Below are positions 16,268 to 24,701 of a stretch of DNA of 44,478 nt, piece by piece (positions within the stretch are counted from its first letter, which is position 1; the number at the start of each line of letters is the position of its first letter). The stretch covers positions 1 through 44,478 of the forward strand of contig NZ_JAODTZ010000063.1 of NCBI RefSeq assembly GCF_025399795.1, written 5' to 3'. The stretch comes from Streptomyces rhizosphaerihabitans. Its GTDB lineage: Bacteria; Actinomycetota; Actinomycetes; Streptomycetales; Streptomycetaceae. The notes below the pieces were generated by a model, which made no database searches, had not been told where the DNA came from, and was given only the letters and a program-made list of their open reading frames with translations. The translations under genes were made by a program, and so were the position numbers.

Positions 16268-16792
16268 ATGAGCAGTCGCAGTCGTATAGCCGTGGACGAC
16301 AGGTGTGTCAGCGCCCTTTGGGAGCTCAAGGGGAAGCGAGAAGTCAACACGGTGATCTGCCGGCTGAGTGACGCCCTGGATACCTGCGTCGTCGAACGCC
16401 AAGGCAATCTGACGCACGACGAGCTCCTGTCGGCCCTGCCCGCGCACGAGCCCAGACTCGTCGTCCACGACCTGGCCTTCGCAACGGCGGACGGAGCACG
16501 TCGGAACAGGATTCTGCTGATCTCCTGGCTGCCGCGAGGAATCACTCCCCAGCATGAGGCTGCGAACGGTGACGCCCATGCCGCTCTGCTCGAGAGGCTG
16601 GACGGAAGCCCGTTGCCCGTGCGGGCCACGGACTTGGCGGACCTGGACTACCGCCGCCTCGTTTCCCAGGCCCGCACAGGAGAGCTACGCCGGGGCGTCC
16701 CGGGAAGCGTGAGCGGATTCACCGTCTCCATGGGACAGACCAGTGCCCTGGCCGATGGTGCGCAGCCCGCGTCATCGAAGCGATCCGTGTGA
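16268..16792 (+). CDS. ADF/cofilin-like protein (actin-depolymerising factor homology)
   Basis: Residues 6-135 align by eye with eukaryotic ADF/cofilin: IAVDDRCVSALWELKGKR matches plant ADF (AVDDECKLKFLELKAKR), then a VVE strand, a DELLSALPAHEPRLVVHDLAF segment (ADF: FAACLPADECRYAIYDFDF), and RRNRILLISWLPRGITP (ADF: KSKIFFIAWCPDIAKV). It ends with VRATDLADLDYRRLVSQA, at the place of QATDPTEMDLDVFRSRA. The long helix where eukaryotic ADF binds actin (KMIYASSKDRFKREL) reads HEAANGDAHAALLERL here, so the key basic residues are not kept. A 40-residue Ser/Gly tail follows. The start has GGAGGGAG eight bases upstream. The fold call is fairly strong; actin binding is doubtful and the partner unknown. 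Confidence 0.8.
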   Translation: MSSRSRIAVDDRCVSALWELKGKREVNTVICRLSDALDTCVVERQGNLTHDELLSALPAHEPRLVVHDLAFATADGARRNRILLISWLPRGITPQHEAANGDAHAALLERLDGSPLPVRATDLADLDYRRLVSQARTGELRRGVPGSVSGFTVSMGQTSALADGAQPASSKRSV

Positions 16793-16841
16793 CCTATCGC
16801 CGACAGGAAGAGTCCCGCCCGCACCGCCCACTCTCAGGGTC

Positions 16842-16874
16842 GGCACGCCGGACGGGCGTGCCGACCGGCGTGCC
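16842..16874 (+). terminator. Hairpin with two alternative right arms before transaldolase
   Basis: GGCACGCC (16842-16849) can pair with GGCGTGCC at 16855-16862 (5-base loop) or with a second copy at 16867-16874. It follows the ADF-like gene by 49 bp and ends 20 bp before the transaldolase start. It may be a terminator or an attenuator. Confidence 0.4.
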
Positions 16875-16894
16875 CTACCTTCTGGAGGCCTGGC

Positions 16895-18565
16895 ATGACC
16901 TTTTCCACCGTGTCCGATCCGCTCGCCGAACTGTCCGCGGCCGGAGTGTCGGTCTGGCTGGACGACCTGTCCCGTGAGCTGCTGGCCCGGGGTGAGCTGA
17001 AGGAGCTGATCGCGGACAAGCATGTCGTAGGGGTCACGACGAATCCCACGATCTTCGCCTCCGCGCTGTCCAGGGGGGACCGTTACAGCGAGCAACTGCG
17101 CCGGCTGGCACGTGTGGGAGCGGGCGTGGACGATGCCGTCCTCGCCCTGACCTCCGACGACGTACGGGCAGCCTGCCAGGCGCTCGGCCCGGTCTACCTG
17201 CAGACCGGCGGGAGCGACGGGCGGGTCTCCATCGAGGTCGACCCCCGGCTGGCGCGGGACACCGACGCCACGATCGACCAGGCACGGAAGTTGTGGGAGA
17301 CCGTCGACCGGCCGAACCTTCTCGTCAAGATCCCGGCCACCAGCGAGGGCTTGGCCGCGATCACCCGCGTCATTGCCGAGGGCATCAGCGTCAACGTCAC
17401 GCTGGTCTTCTCCCTGGAGCGCTATCGCGCGGTGATGGACGCCTACCTGACCGGACTGGAGCGGGCCAAGGCCGCCGGACGGGACCTGGCGGACATCCAC
17501 TCCGTCGCCTCGTTCTTCGTCTCCCGCGTCGACACTGAGGTCGACCGGCGCCTCGACGCCCTCGATACCCCCGAGGCCCAGGCGCTCAAGGGCAAGGCCG
17601 CGATCGCCAACGCCCGGCTCGCGCACCAGGCGTACCAGCAGTTGACCGACGGGTCCCGCTGGCAGGCCCTCGTCGTGGCCGGCGCCCGTCGGCAGCGGCC
17701 TCTGTGGGCATCCACCGGGGTCAAGAACCCTGCCTACCCCGACACGATGTACGTCAGCGAACTCGTCATTGCGGGCACCGTGAACACCATGCCCGGCGCC
17801 ACTCTGGCGGCGTTCGCCGACCACGGCGCTCTGCCCGCCCGCCGGCCAGCCGCCGATGTCTACGCCGACGCGACAGCCCATTTCGAGGCGCTGGAGCGTG
17901 TCGGCGTCGACTTCACGGATGTCACCGACACCCTCGAACGCGAAGGGCTCGCCAAGTTCGAGCACAGTTGGACCGAACTCACCATCTCGGTGGACCGAGA
18001 AATGCGCGCCGCCGCCTCTGCAACGGGCGAGCCGGGAACCTCGCAAGCGTCCCCGAAGAAGGCCTCGGGCGTCGCCGACCTTCTGGCGATCTACCTCAAC
18101 GACCACCTCTCCGGCGCGATCGCCGGCCTGGAACTTTTCCGGCGGGCCGCACAGACTCAGCAATACCGGGAACAGGGCACCACGTTGGCCGAATTGGCCC
18201 ATGAGGTCGAGCAGGACCGTGATTCGCTGACGCAGATCATGGCCGACCTCGCGGTGCCGACCGCCTACACGAAAGTCGCCCTCGGCTGGCTGGCCGAAAA
18301 GGCTGGCCGCGCCAAGCCCAACGGCCATCTCTTTTCCCGCTCCCCCCTCAGCGACGTCCTGGAACTGGAATCCATGCTGCTGAGTGTCCAAGGCAAGGCG
18401 GCCTGCTGGCGCAGCTTGCGAGCCCTGGCGGAGACTGACGGGCGGCTCTTCCCCGAACACCTGGACGTACTGCTGGAGCGCGCCGACCGCCAGTCCGTCG
18501 TACTGGAGCGGCTGCGTTTCGCTGCTGTCGCCTCCGCCTTCCGCTGCACCCAGCCCTCCGAGTGA
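16895..18565 (+). CDS. tal: Transaldolase with extra C-terminal helical domain
   Basis: Residues 1-370 are a class I transaldolase of the pentose phosphate pathway, which moves a dihydroxyacetone unit between sugar phosphates. Visible motifs are WLDDLSRELL, VVGVTTNPTIFASAL and NLLVKIPATSEG with the Schiff-base lysine at about 145. Later come DIHSVASFFVSRVD and WASTGVKNP. Normal length is about 370; this protein has 556 residues. After a Gln/Ser/Lys-rich linker (about 375-390) comes a roughly 165-residue helical domain (VADLLAIYLNDHLSGAIAGL, AEKAGRAKPNGHLFSRSPLS, LELESMLLSVQGKAACWRSL). I know that domain as a stand-alone Streptomyces hypothetical protein. The ATG follows TGGAGG. Confidence 0.92.
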   Translation: MTFSTVSDPLAELSAAGVSVWLDDLSRELLARGELKELIADKHVVGVTTNPTIFASALSRGDRYSEQLRRLARVGAGVDDAVLALTSDDVRAACQALGPVYLQTGGSDGRVSIEVDPRLARDTDATIDQARKLWETVDRPNLLVKIPATSEGLAAITRVIAEGISVNVTLVFSLERYRAVMDAYLTGLERAKAAGRDLADIHSVASFFVSRVDTEVDRRLDALDTPEAQALKGKAAIANARLAHQAYQQLTDGSRWQALVVAGARRQRPLWASTGVKNPAYPDTMYVSELVIAGTVNTMPGATLAAFADHGALPARRPAADVYADATAHFEALERVGVDFTDVTDTLEREGLAKFEHSWTELTISVDREMRAAASATGEPGTSQASPKKASGVADLLAIYLNDHLSGAIAGLELFRRAAQTQQYREQGTTLAELAHEVEQDRDSLTQIMADLAVPTAYTKVALGWLAEKAGRAKPNGHLFSRSPLSDVLELESMLLSVQGKAACWRSLRALAETDGRLFPEHLDVLLERADRQSVVLERLRFAAVASAFRCTQPSE

Positions 18566-18634
18566 CGGTTGCGGTCCCTCCCGGCTCCCATGTCTCCGGG
18601 ACAGGAAGGAATGCCCTACCCGTGTGCCCGTTAT

Positions 18635-18658
18635 GCATCAATTGCGCATATGGGGTAC
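18635..18658 (+). promoter_or_regulatory. SigB-type promoter candidate for alcohol dehydrogenase gene
   Basis: GCAT (18635-18638), a 14-bp spacer and GGGTAC (18653-18658) match the Streptomyces SigB consensus. The GTG start lies 107 bp downstream, leaving room for a leader. Confidence 0.5.
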
Positions 18659-18765
18659 TCGGTGGGGCGCGACTCCCGGCTTTGGTCATCGCCACACTGG
18701 CGGAGGCTCGCGCTGGATGCGGGACCGTGCTCGGTCCGAGGCGGCGCAGTGACTGAGGAGGATAC

Positions 18766-19950
18766 GTGAAGGCATTGGCGTGGCATGGCAAGAGGGACGT
18801 ACGAGTGGACACGGTCCCCGATCCCGAGATCCAGGATCCGGCCGACGTGATCATCAGAGTGACGACGACCGGGCTGTGCGGGTCCGACCTGCACCTGTAC
18901 GAAGTCCTGGGACCGTTCCTCGACGCCGGTGACATCCTGGGCCACGAACCGATGGGGATCGTCGAAGAGGTCGGCTCCGAGGTCCTGAACGTGCGCAAGG
19001 GTGACCGGGTAGTGGTCCCGTTCAACATCTCTTGCGGTACGTGCTTCATGTGCAAGCAGGGCCTGCACTCGCAGTGCGAGACCTCCCAGGTCCATAGCCA
19101 GGGAAGCGGTGCATCCTTGTTCGGGTACACCAAGCTCTACGGCCAGGTCCCGGGCGGGCAGGCCGAGTACCTGCGCGTACCGTTCGGCAACACCCTGCCC
19201 ATCGCCGTCCCTCCGGGACCTCCGGACGACCGGTTCGTCTATCTGTCCGATGTCCTGCCGACCGCGTGGCAGGCCGTCGACTATGCGGCCGTCCCTCCCG
19301 GTGGCAGCGTCGCGGTGCTGGGCCTGGGACCGATCGGGGACATGTCCACCCGGATCGCCGCCCATCGCGGAGCCGGGACGGTCATCGGGATCGACCTGGT
19401 ACCCGAGCGGCTGGACCGGGTGAAGGCGCACGGCGTGCACATCCTGGACCTTGAGGAGCGAGGGGGCGGGATCGTGGAAGCCGTCCGTGACCTCACCGAC
19501 GGACGCGGCCCCGACTCCGTCATCGACGCCGTCGGAATGGAGGCCCACGGCGCCACCGTCGCCCAAGCCGCCCAGCAGATGACCACCCTTCTGCCCAGCA
19601 AGCTGGCTGCCAAGTTGATGCAACGCGTGGGCGTGGACCGCCTGTCCGCACTGCACCTGGCCATCGAGCTCGTCCGCCGCGGCGGCACGATCTCCCTGTC
19701 CGGCGTCTACGGCGGGATGGCCGACCCCCTGCCTCTGCTGACCATGTTCGACAAACAGATCCAGCTGCGCATGGGCCAGGCCAACGTCTGGCGCTGGGTG
19801 GACGACCTCCTGCCCCTGCTCACCGACGCCGACCCTCTTGGCGTCGAATCCTTCGCCACTCACCGCCTGCCACTGGAACAGGCGCCCGACGCCTACGAGA
19901 TGTTCCAGAAGAAGCAGGACGGCGCGGTGAAGATCCTCTTCAACCCCTGA
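18766..19950 (+). CDS. Zinc-dependent alcohol dehydrogenase, MDR family
   Basis: This 394-residue medium-chain dehydrogenase has catalytic zinc ligands Cys38 (GLCGSDLHLYE), His60 and Glu61 (LGHEPMGIVEEVG). Four structural-zinc cysteines lie at 90, 93, 96 and 104 (SCGTCFMCKQGLHSQC). The Rossmann motif GLGPIGDMSTRIAA sits in the middle of the protein. The insert after residue 110 and the long C-terminal part resemble formaldehyde-dehydrogenase-like members. The substrate is probably an alcohol or aldehyde adduct but cannot be read from the sequence. GTG 18766 follows GAGGAGGA. A SigB-type element upstream suggests stress induction. Confidence 0.92.
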   Translation: MKALAWHGKRDVRVDTVPDPEIQDPADVIIRVTTTGLCGSDLHLYEVLGPFLDAGDILGHEPMGIVEEVGSEVLNVRKGDRVVVPFNISCGTCFMCKQGLHSQCETSQVHSQGSGASLFGYTKLYGQVPGGQAEYLRVPFGNTLPIAVPPGPPDDRFVYLSDVLPTAWQAVDYAAVPPGGSVAVLGLGPIGDMSTRIAAHRGAGTVIGIDLVPERLDRVKAHGVHILDLEERGGGIVEAVRDLTDGRGPDSVIDAVGMEAHGATVAQAAQQMTTLLPSKLAAKLMQRVGVDRLSALHLAIELVRRGGTISLSGVYGGMADPLPLLTMFDKQIQLRMGQANVWRWVDDLLPLLTDADPLGVESFATHRLPLEQAPDAYEMFQKKQDGAVKILFNP

Positions 19951-20089
19951 CCGGCTGCCCCGAGTTCACGTCCTGCAGCGGGCAACGACCGCGCACGCAG
20001 CGGCTCACGCGTGCCGCTGTGGGCCAGCCGGCCACCGCCGTGCCGCATCGGAGAGTGTGCAGCGACCAAGCAACAGGGTGCTCTGTGCT

Positions 20090-20345
20090 CTGGACGACCG
20101 GGTCGCCGTTGTGACGGGTGCCGCTCGGCGGCGACCATGGGAGCCTCGCCCATGATGAGCACGTGCCGAACTTCCAAGGCCGGCGTCGAGTCGTTTGTGC
20201 CGGCGATGCGTGCCGAACTGGCCCCCGCGGTACAGGCGTGAGTGTCGCCTAACTGGATTTGATGGACACCGACATGTTCCGCGACGCAGATCGGCGCGCC
20301 CTACTGCGGTCGCACATGCCTGAGCCGGCCAGATCGCGGAACTGG
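20090..20345 (+). pseudogene. Short-chain dehydrogenase (SDR) remnant
   Basis: Pieces of an SDR are scattered across frames. LDDRVAVVTGAA is the cofactor-binding start at 20090. TSKAGVESFVPAMRAELAP is the helix after the catalytic YxxxK, although Tyr is replaced by stop-broken sequence. DTDMFRDADRRALLRSHMPEPA is a C-terminal block. About 200 codons between start and active site are missing. It is a non-functional scar just after the alcohol dehydrogenase gene. Confidence 0.55.
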
Positions 20346-20629
20346 CTGCACCGTCGCCCGGTTGTGAGCCGCCGAGCATGATTCATCGTCATGCCATTTT
20401 GGCCTACTTGTCCCGGTAAGTGCGATTCGTCCATACCTGCTGGGTGCCCCGGCTCGTGGCGTTGAGCAACAGTCCGGGGGTGGATGGGCGGAACGTCAAG
20501 CGCACGGACCACGCCCAGGTCGTTACTGGCGGCACCGCGCGGAAGACGTTCCAGACCTGTTGGTGGAGTCCGTTGCGGACTCGGCGGGCGACACGGGCCG
20601 GGCGAGCCGTTCCGCAACAACTTACGAGA

Positions 20630-20666
20630 AGTGGGGCCGACCGGAGACGCTCCGGTCGGCCCCACT
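20630..20666 (-). terminator. Strong hairpin after PRC-barrel gene
   Basis: A perfect 16-bp stem (20630-20645 with 20651-20666) closes a 5-base loop, 18 bp beyond the minus-strand stop codon. It is one of the strongest hairpins in the window. Confidence 0.85.
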
Positions 20667-20684
20667 TGTGGGCTGGTGCTGAGG

Positions 20685-21038
20685 TCAGAAGCCTCGGTGG
20701 GTCTGGTAGTAGCCGCCGACCTGCTCGTGGTAACCGACGTCGCCGACGTGCTTGTCCTTGTCGAACTCGGGGGAGTCCTTGATCTGGTCCTTGGTGAGGG
20801 CGACGTAGATCTTGCGTTCGGCCTGGTCGACCGTCTTCACGGTTCCGGCCGGCAGCAGGACGTGCTTGCCGAAGATCCATACGCCGGTGTCGACGACGAG
20901 GTAGGCGGAGTTGACGTCGTCCGAGTGCTTGTCGACCTTCCCGATGCTGCCGTCGGTCGCCTCGACCTTGTACCCGGTCAGGTCGGTGCCTGCGATGTGG
21001 CCGGTGGTCGGCTGGTAGCCCCAGATGTTGTCACTCAT
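20685..21038 (-). CDS. PRC-barrel domain protein
   Basis: This 117-residue protein begins MSDNIWGYQPTTGHIAGTDL, followed by the barrel strands YKVEATDGSIGKVDKHSDDV and AYLVVDTGVWIFGKHVLLPA. A region typical of stress-related actinobacterial PRC proteins follows (ERKIYVALTKDQIKDSPEFD). The C-terminal HVGDVGYHEQVGGYYQTHRGF is a common ending. The ATG at 21038 follows AAGGGAG. The domain likely mediates protein or RNA contacts; no enzyme motif is present. It ends at a strong hairpin, so it is transcribed alone. Confidence 0.9.
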   Translation of the reverse strand: MSDNIWGYQPTTGHIAGTDLTGYKVEATDGSIGKVDKHSDDVNSAYLVVDTGVWIFGKHVLLPAGTVKTVDQAERKIYVALTKDQIKDSPEFDKDKHVGDVGYHEQVGGYYQTHRGF

Positions 21039-21073
21039 AAAGAACGGCTCCCTTGTCGAGATTCTTTGCAGCC

Positions 21074-21090
21074 CCGCAGTCGAACTGCGG
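21074..21090 (-). promoter_or_regulatory. Short hairpin in the leader of the PRC-barrel gene
   Basis: CCGCAGT and ACTGCGG (7-bp stem, 3-base loop) lie 36 bp upstream of the PRC gene start. It could be an operator or leader structure. Confidence 0.35.
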
Positions 21091-21473
21091 AGTCGTACAG
21101 ACGTCATCGAATTCGGTGACGCTTTCTCAGAAAGCCGGGTGCCCTGCCTCCCGGACCCCACACATCCTCATCGGGAAGAGGAATGGATGGCTGGATTTGG
21201 CGTGCTGGAGGCATGGTTCCTGGAGGTACGGCCGTTCTCCGGGCAGCCCTCCAAGGAGGTGGATACCGCGGCAGCCGGGAGCAGGCGACCGCTCCTGGGG
21301 GCCGCAGGATCTGGTTCATACAGCGCCCCTGCATGTATGCCTGATCCTTCACCCAAGACCCGGTCATCCGCTCCGTCAAGCCCTCGTACGGGAAGAGGGC
21401 GAGGGCTCGAGCCCGGGGCGCGCGGCGGCCCTCGGACCGCGTTCATCCGAGGAGCGAAGCCGGGGCTTTGCGC
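21091..21473. other. Intergenic, no gene recognised
   Basis: Only unconvincing open frames are present, with no ribosome-binding site or family motif. The promoter of the minus-strand PRC gene should lie at its left end. Confidence 0.4.
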
Positions 21474-21694
21474 ATGAAGGAACGTTCGGTAATCGTGCAT
21501 CCGCCCGTGAAGCATGAAGGCCGGAAGGTGGAAGTGCACGGGGTGCTGGTGGGTAGAGGGCGCGTCTGCGGGATGTCATTGAGGTGCTGCGGGGTGTGCG
21601 CGTTGGGAAGGGCGGGGATGAGGGCGACGCGGCCGGCTTGTCGGCGATCGAGTGGCGTGGCGGCAGCCTTGAAGTGTGGTCAACGTGTGGCTGA
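21474..21694 (+). pseudogene. Small conserved Streptomyces protein with one frameshift
   Basis: The first frame gives MKERSVIVHPPVKHEGRKVE with VHGVLVGR. After about 21560 the next frame continues the same small protein (RLRDVIEVLRGVRVGKGGDE, then LSAIEWRGGSLEVWS) to a TGA at 21692. The IVHPP start and the WRGG end are a pattern I associate with a small Streptomyces protein of unknown function. One base change in length would restore about 73 codons. It may be a recent pseudogene or a sequence error. Confidence 0.5.
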
Positions 21695-21951
21695 TCTCCG
21701 GCCCAGGGGCGCCCTGCAGGAGGGCCGACGGGGGCTGGGTGAGGGTGCGCCCGCCGGGATTATGCACCGGTTTGCGGGCTGCGCGAGCTGCTGGACCAGT
21801 TCCATGCGGATGTCGCGCACAGTGTTCCGGTGCGCGACATTCGATCCTTCTGGGCCACTCTGGCGGTGGCCTGCGGATGCTTGAGGGGTGGTGGTCGTTG
21901 CCGCAGCGACGCTGGACCGAAGGCCGGTGGATGGATCGCGGTGTTCTTCTC

Positions 21952-22398
21952 TTACGGGGGGACGGGGGTCTCCGCCCGGAAATCGCTCCGGCGCCTGGCG
22001 TCGTCCAGGGTCCAGTGGGTCTTGCCGTCAGGGAGATTGTCGATCGAGGCGAAGCGCTCCGCGTCGTCGTTGATGCGGGCCAGCAGCTGGTGGACGGTGA
22101 ACGATTCCGCTTTCCGGCGTCGGTCGGGCGGCCAGCGCGATGCCGTCCAACGGGCCTGCCTGACTGTTGTCACCGGCAGGCCGATATCCTTGGCCAGCCG
22201 GGTCAGAGACTGCTCCACCGACCAGGCGGTGTCCGCGACCGGCCCGCTGCGGGGACCTATCGGCGCGATCTCCAGGGCCCGGTCCCCGATCGTGAACTGG
22301 GCCTGCGTCAGCTGTTCGGCCGCACTGCGCAACTCGGCAACGATCTGCTCGTAGCGCGGCTGACTGACTGCTCCGACCTTCTCAAACTCCTCGGACAT
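21952..22398 (-). CDS. DUF6192-type regulator-like protein, C-terminally truncated
   Basis: This 148-residue protein begins MSEEFEKVGAVSQPRYEQIV and contains FTIGDRALEIAPIGP, LAKDIGLPVTTVRQARWTA and FTVHQLLARINDDAERFASI. The N-terminal half of Streptomyces DUF6192 proteins looks like this and includes a helix-turn-helix-like segment. Known members are roughly twice as long; here the frame ends in TPVPP soon after the shared region. It is either a short form or a gene cut at its 3' end. An alternative start lies at 22461. Confidence 0.65.
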   Translation of the reverse strand: MSEEFEKVGAVSQPRYEQIVAELRSAAEQLTQAQFTIGDRALEIAPIGPRSGPVADTAWSVEQSLTRLAKDIGLPVTTVRQARWTASRWPPDRRRKAESFTVHQLLARINDDAERFASIDNLPDGKTHWTLDDARRRSDFRAETPVPP

Positions 22399-22617
22399 GG
22401 TCTCTACCCAAGCGCGGTCTGGGACAAGGCACTTCGGCCGTGAACGGAGCAGACTTTGCATCCGTCACCAAGAGTCACACCAGTAGCCCATGGTCGCAAC
22501 GAATGATTGCAAATGGCCGACATTTGCGTGGAGTTGGGATTGTGATGCGTTCGGTGAACGCTCCCTGTGACCGGTCCGCGAACGGTCTCTTCCGGCGCTT
22601 CCAGCTGCTGGCACGCC

Positions 22618-22923
22618 TTATGCCTTGCTTTGCGGGAGCTGTGTGTACTGCGCGAGCTGCCGCTCCAACTCCGTGCGGACGTCGGTGCAAAGTTTCCCCG
22701 TGCGGGCCCAGTCGATGATCAGTTCCGACACGTGACGGATTTTGATGTTCGTCCGCTGGGAGACCTCGCGCAGGACGTCCCATCCCTCTTCTGGTGTCAG
22801 CTGCCCTATGGCGAGGACGACTCCGATGGCCTGATCGACCACGGCGTGCGAGCGCATCGCTTCGTGAAGCTGGGCATTCTCGCCCTGCAGCTCCTCCACG
22901 AGTCCCTCGACACGTTCCTTCAC
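22618..22923 (-). CDS. ANTAR-domain protein
   Basis: This 101-residue protein has an N-terminal coiled coil (VEGLVEELQGENAQLHEAM) and an ANTAR domain (residues 25-90). The marker sequence is VVDQAIGVVLAIGQLTPEEG followed by WDVLREVSQRTNIKIRHVSE. ANTAR proteins bind paired hairpins in RNA leaders and prevent termination. No sensory GAF domain is attached, so it may be the output half of a split regulator. GTG 22923 follows GGAGG. It lies near the kinase and STAS genes, as is common in Streptomyces stress loci. Confidence 0.9.
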   Translation of the reverse strand: MKERVEGLVEELQGENAQLHEAMRSHAVVDQAIGVVLAIGQLTPEEGWDVLREVSQRTNIKIRHVSELIIDWARTGKLCTDVRTELERQLAQYTQLPQSKA

Positions 22924-23221
22924 GCGTTCCTCCAGCGAGTCCTGAGCAGCTGGATCCGATTCGTCGGTGGGCTACCGCCGCGCCTTCGCAGTTGCTCCCT
23001 GACCAGTCACCAGTTCTTGGCATTCTCTGCCCCGAACGTGCCGGAACCACCCCTGCGCAGGACCGTTCAGAGACCCAGATCACCGTGTCAGAGCAGCGGG
23101 AACGACCAGAAGACAGCCGGCGTCAGGGCCTGGCCCGTGTCCGGGCGCGCGCGGGCGCGTGCTGAGCTGCATGCTGCGGTGTGCCTGTTTTTTGAACGGC
23201 AGGGGTGAGAACCCGGTTCGG

Positions 23222-23677
23222 CTATGCGGCGGCGGTGCTGAGGAGGACGTCGGCGGTGATGCGCTTGCCGACGGGCGTCTGCTCCACGGTGACGGTGCGG
23301 GCGAGGGCTGTGACGATCTCCAGGCCGTGCTGGCCGATGCGTTCGGGATCCGGGTTCTTGGCGGCTGGCAGGACGGGGTTGCTGTCCCAGATTTCGACCC
23401 GCAGGACGGGGCCGGTGATCCGCAGGTGCAGAAGGGCCGGTCCGGGGGCGTACTTGCGGGCGTTCGTGACGAGTTCGCTGACGATCAGCTGGACGATCTC
23501 CACCGCGGCGCTTGCCACCGGGACGCCGTAGTCGTCGCGTACCTTCGTCAGGAAGGCGGCTGCGAGGTGGCGGGCTTGAGCGATGCGGGAGGCGTCGCTG
23601 TCCAAGGCAAACGAGGCTTCCAGCGGTGGGGCAGTGTCGGGCCGTTCACCGGCGCCGTTCCTAGGTGGTTCGTCCAT
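23222..23677 (-). CDS. RsbW-like ATP-binding anti-sigma kinase
   Basis: This 151-residue protein has the GHKL ATPase fold of RsbW/SpoIIAB-type kinases. The N box is VQLIVSELVTNARKYAPGP, the G1 box is VEIWDSNPVLP, and the G2 box is RIGQHGLEIVTALA. Such proteins bind a sigma factor or phosphorylate a STAS antagonist in the cytoplasm. It is divergent from the STAS gene at 23.85 kb, and the two could form a partner-switch pair. Streptomyces genomes encode dozens of such kinases, many not linked to sigma factors. Confidence 0.9.
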   Translation of the reverse strand: MDEPPRNGAGERPDTAPPLEASFALDSDASRIAQARHLAAAFLTKVRDDYGVPVASAAVEIVQLIVSELVTNARKYAPGPALLHLRITGPVLRVEIWDSNPVLPAAKNPDPERIGQHGLEIVTALARTVTVEQTPVGKRITADVLLSTAAA

Positions 23678-23846
23678 TTCCGCCCGCTTCCGTCGCCCTG
23701 CCGGTTACCCCCACGGGCACTGCGTATGCCAGGTCGGCACGTTACCTGTGGCACAGCCAGGTGGATGCGGCACCCGTAGGATGTGGTGCTTCGGGGGTTC
23801 CGTATGGAGGCGCTGGCCTGTTACCGCAGAGGTTTTTGAAAAACAC

Positions 23847-24212
23847 GTGGCAGACATGCATGAGACAGCTGAACAGTCCGGCCGCTTGTCGATCACCCGG
23901 AGCATCACCGCGGACATCCGTGTCCTGATCCTGAGCGGCGAGATCGACGCAGACAACGTCGGCCTCCTGGCCGAGGCCCTTCAGATAGACGGCAACGGCC
24001 CGGTCCAGCTGGTCCTCGACTTCAGCGCGGTCACTTTCATGGATTCCAGCGCCATCAGCGCCCTGGCCGTCGCGCGCCGCGACGCCACGTCGGCTGGCGG
24101 CTGGATCCGGATGGCGGCCCTGACAGCGCCGGTGCAGCGAGTCGTCGAAATCGTATGCCTCGACACGATCATCCCTTGCTACCCCACGCTCTCCCAGGCC
24201 CTCCTTCCTTGA
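23847..24212 (+). CDS. STAS-domain anti-sigma factor antagonist
   Basis: This single STAS domain of about 120 residues has core VQLVLDFSAVTFMDSSAISA with the phosphorylatable Ser pair after Asp. I chose GTG 23847; ATG 23856 is possible, and neither has a strong ribosome-binding site. It is divergently placed with an RsbW-like kinase 170 bp away, a likely partner. It is the second STAS protein in the window. Confidence 0.87.
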   Translation: MADMHETAEQSGRLSITRSITADIRVLILSGEIDADNVGLLAEALQIDGNGPVQLVLDFSAVTFMDSSAISALAVARRDATSAGGWIRMAALTAPVQRVVEIVCLDTIIPCYPTLSQALLP

Positions 24213-24640
24213 GCTGGGGGCATCGTGCACCGACAGGACACGGAGCGACTGCTGTCCGTGCATTCCGTGCGGATGCCCCCAGGCCGGCATGACGGCGGCG
24301 CAGTACGCCCGAAAGTCGCCCCGCGTCGTGCGAGAGGGCGTTGAAGGCGTCGGGCTGAAGAGACGGCGAGCGCCTGGGCTGATGCTGGGGTGGACGGTGA
24401 ACATGCCAGTCGTGCCGGTAGGTCCAGGTGCCGCTGGAACGAAGGGCTGATCGGGCCTCCAAGGGGGACGTCGTGAGCGCTGCGGGCGTTGATCAGCAGG
24501 GCCCAGCCGCAATCAGCCTCCGAGGGCCGCAGGGGAGCGCCCTCGGCGGCCATCGAGCCTCCGGAGGGAGGCCCTCTCTTGGTCGCCACCATCGCCGGCG
24601 GCCTGTCAGCCGTCGGCGCCGTGGCCTGGCCCAGATGCCT
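24213..24640. other. Intergenic, no gene recognised
   Basis: Only overlapping open frames without family motifs. A palindromic GCCTCCGGAGGGAGGC lies at about 24560-24575. Nothing else stands out. Confidence 0.35.
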
Positions 24641-24681
24641 CGGCGGCGTGTCCCACCCAGCGAGGGTAGGACACGCCGCCG
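24641..24681 (-). terminator. Hairpin after truncated sigma gene
   Basis: A perfect 13-bp stem (CGGCGGCGTGTCC at 24641-24653 with its complement at 24669-24681) lies 21 bp beyond the minus-strand stop. Confidence 0.8.
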
Positions 24682-24701
24682 GTCTGTGCGGGGAGCCGGG
24701 T

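Noticed and set aside
16772..18460. 562-codon open frame on the minus strand
   Set aside because: It is antisense to the well-supported transaldolase. Composition is Gly/Val/Arg-rich with no family motif, as expected opposite a high-GC gene.
18631..19863. 410-codon open frame on the minus strand
   Set aside because: Antisense to the zinc alcohol dehydrogenase, no motif and no ribosome-binding site.
21071..21100. tRNA-like TTCGA arm
   Set aside because: The small stem-loop is real but no acceptor, D or anticodon arms can be drawn around it. I saw no tRNA or rRNA in the window.
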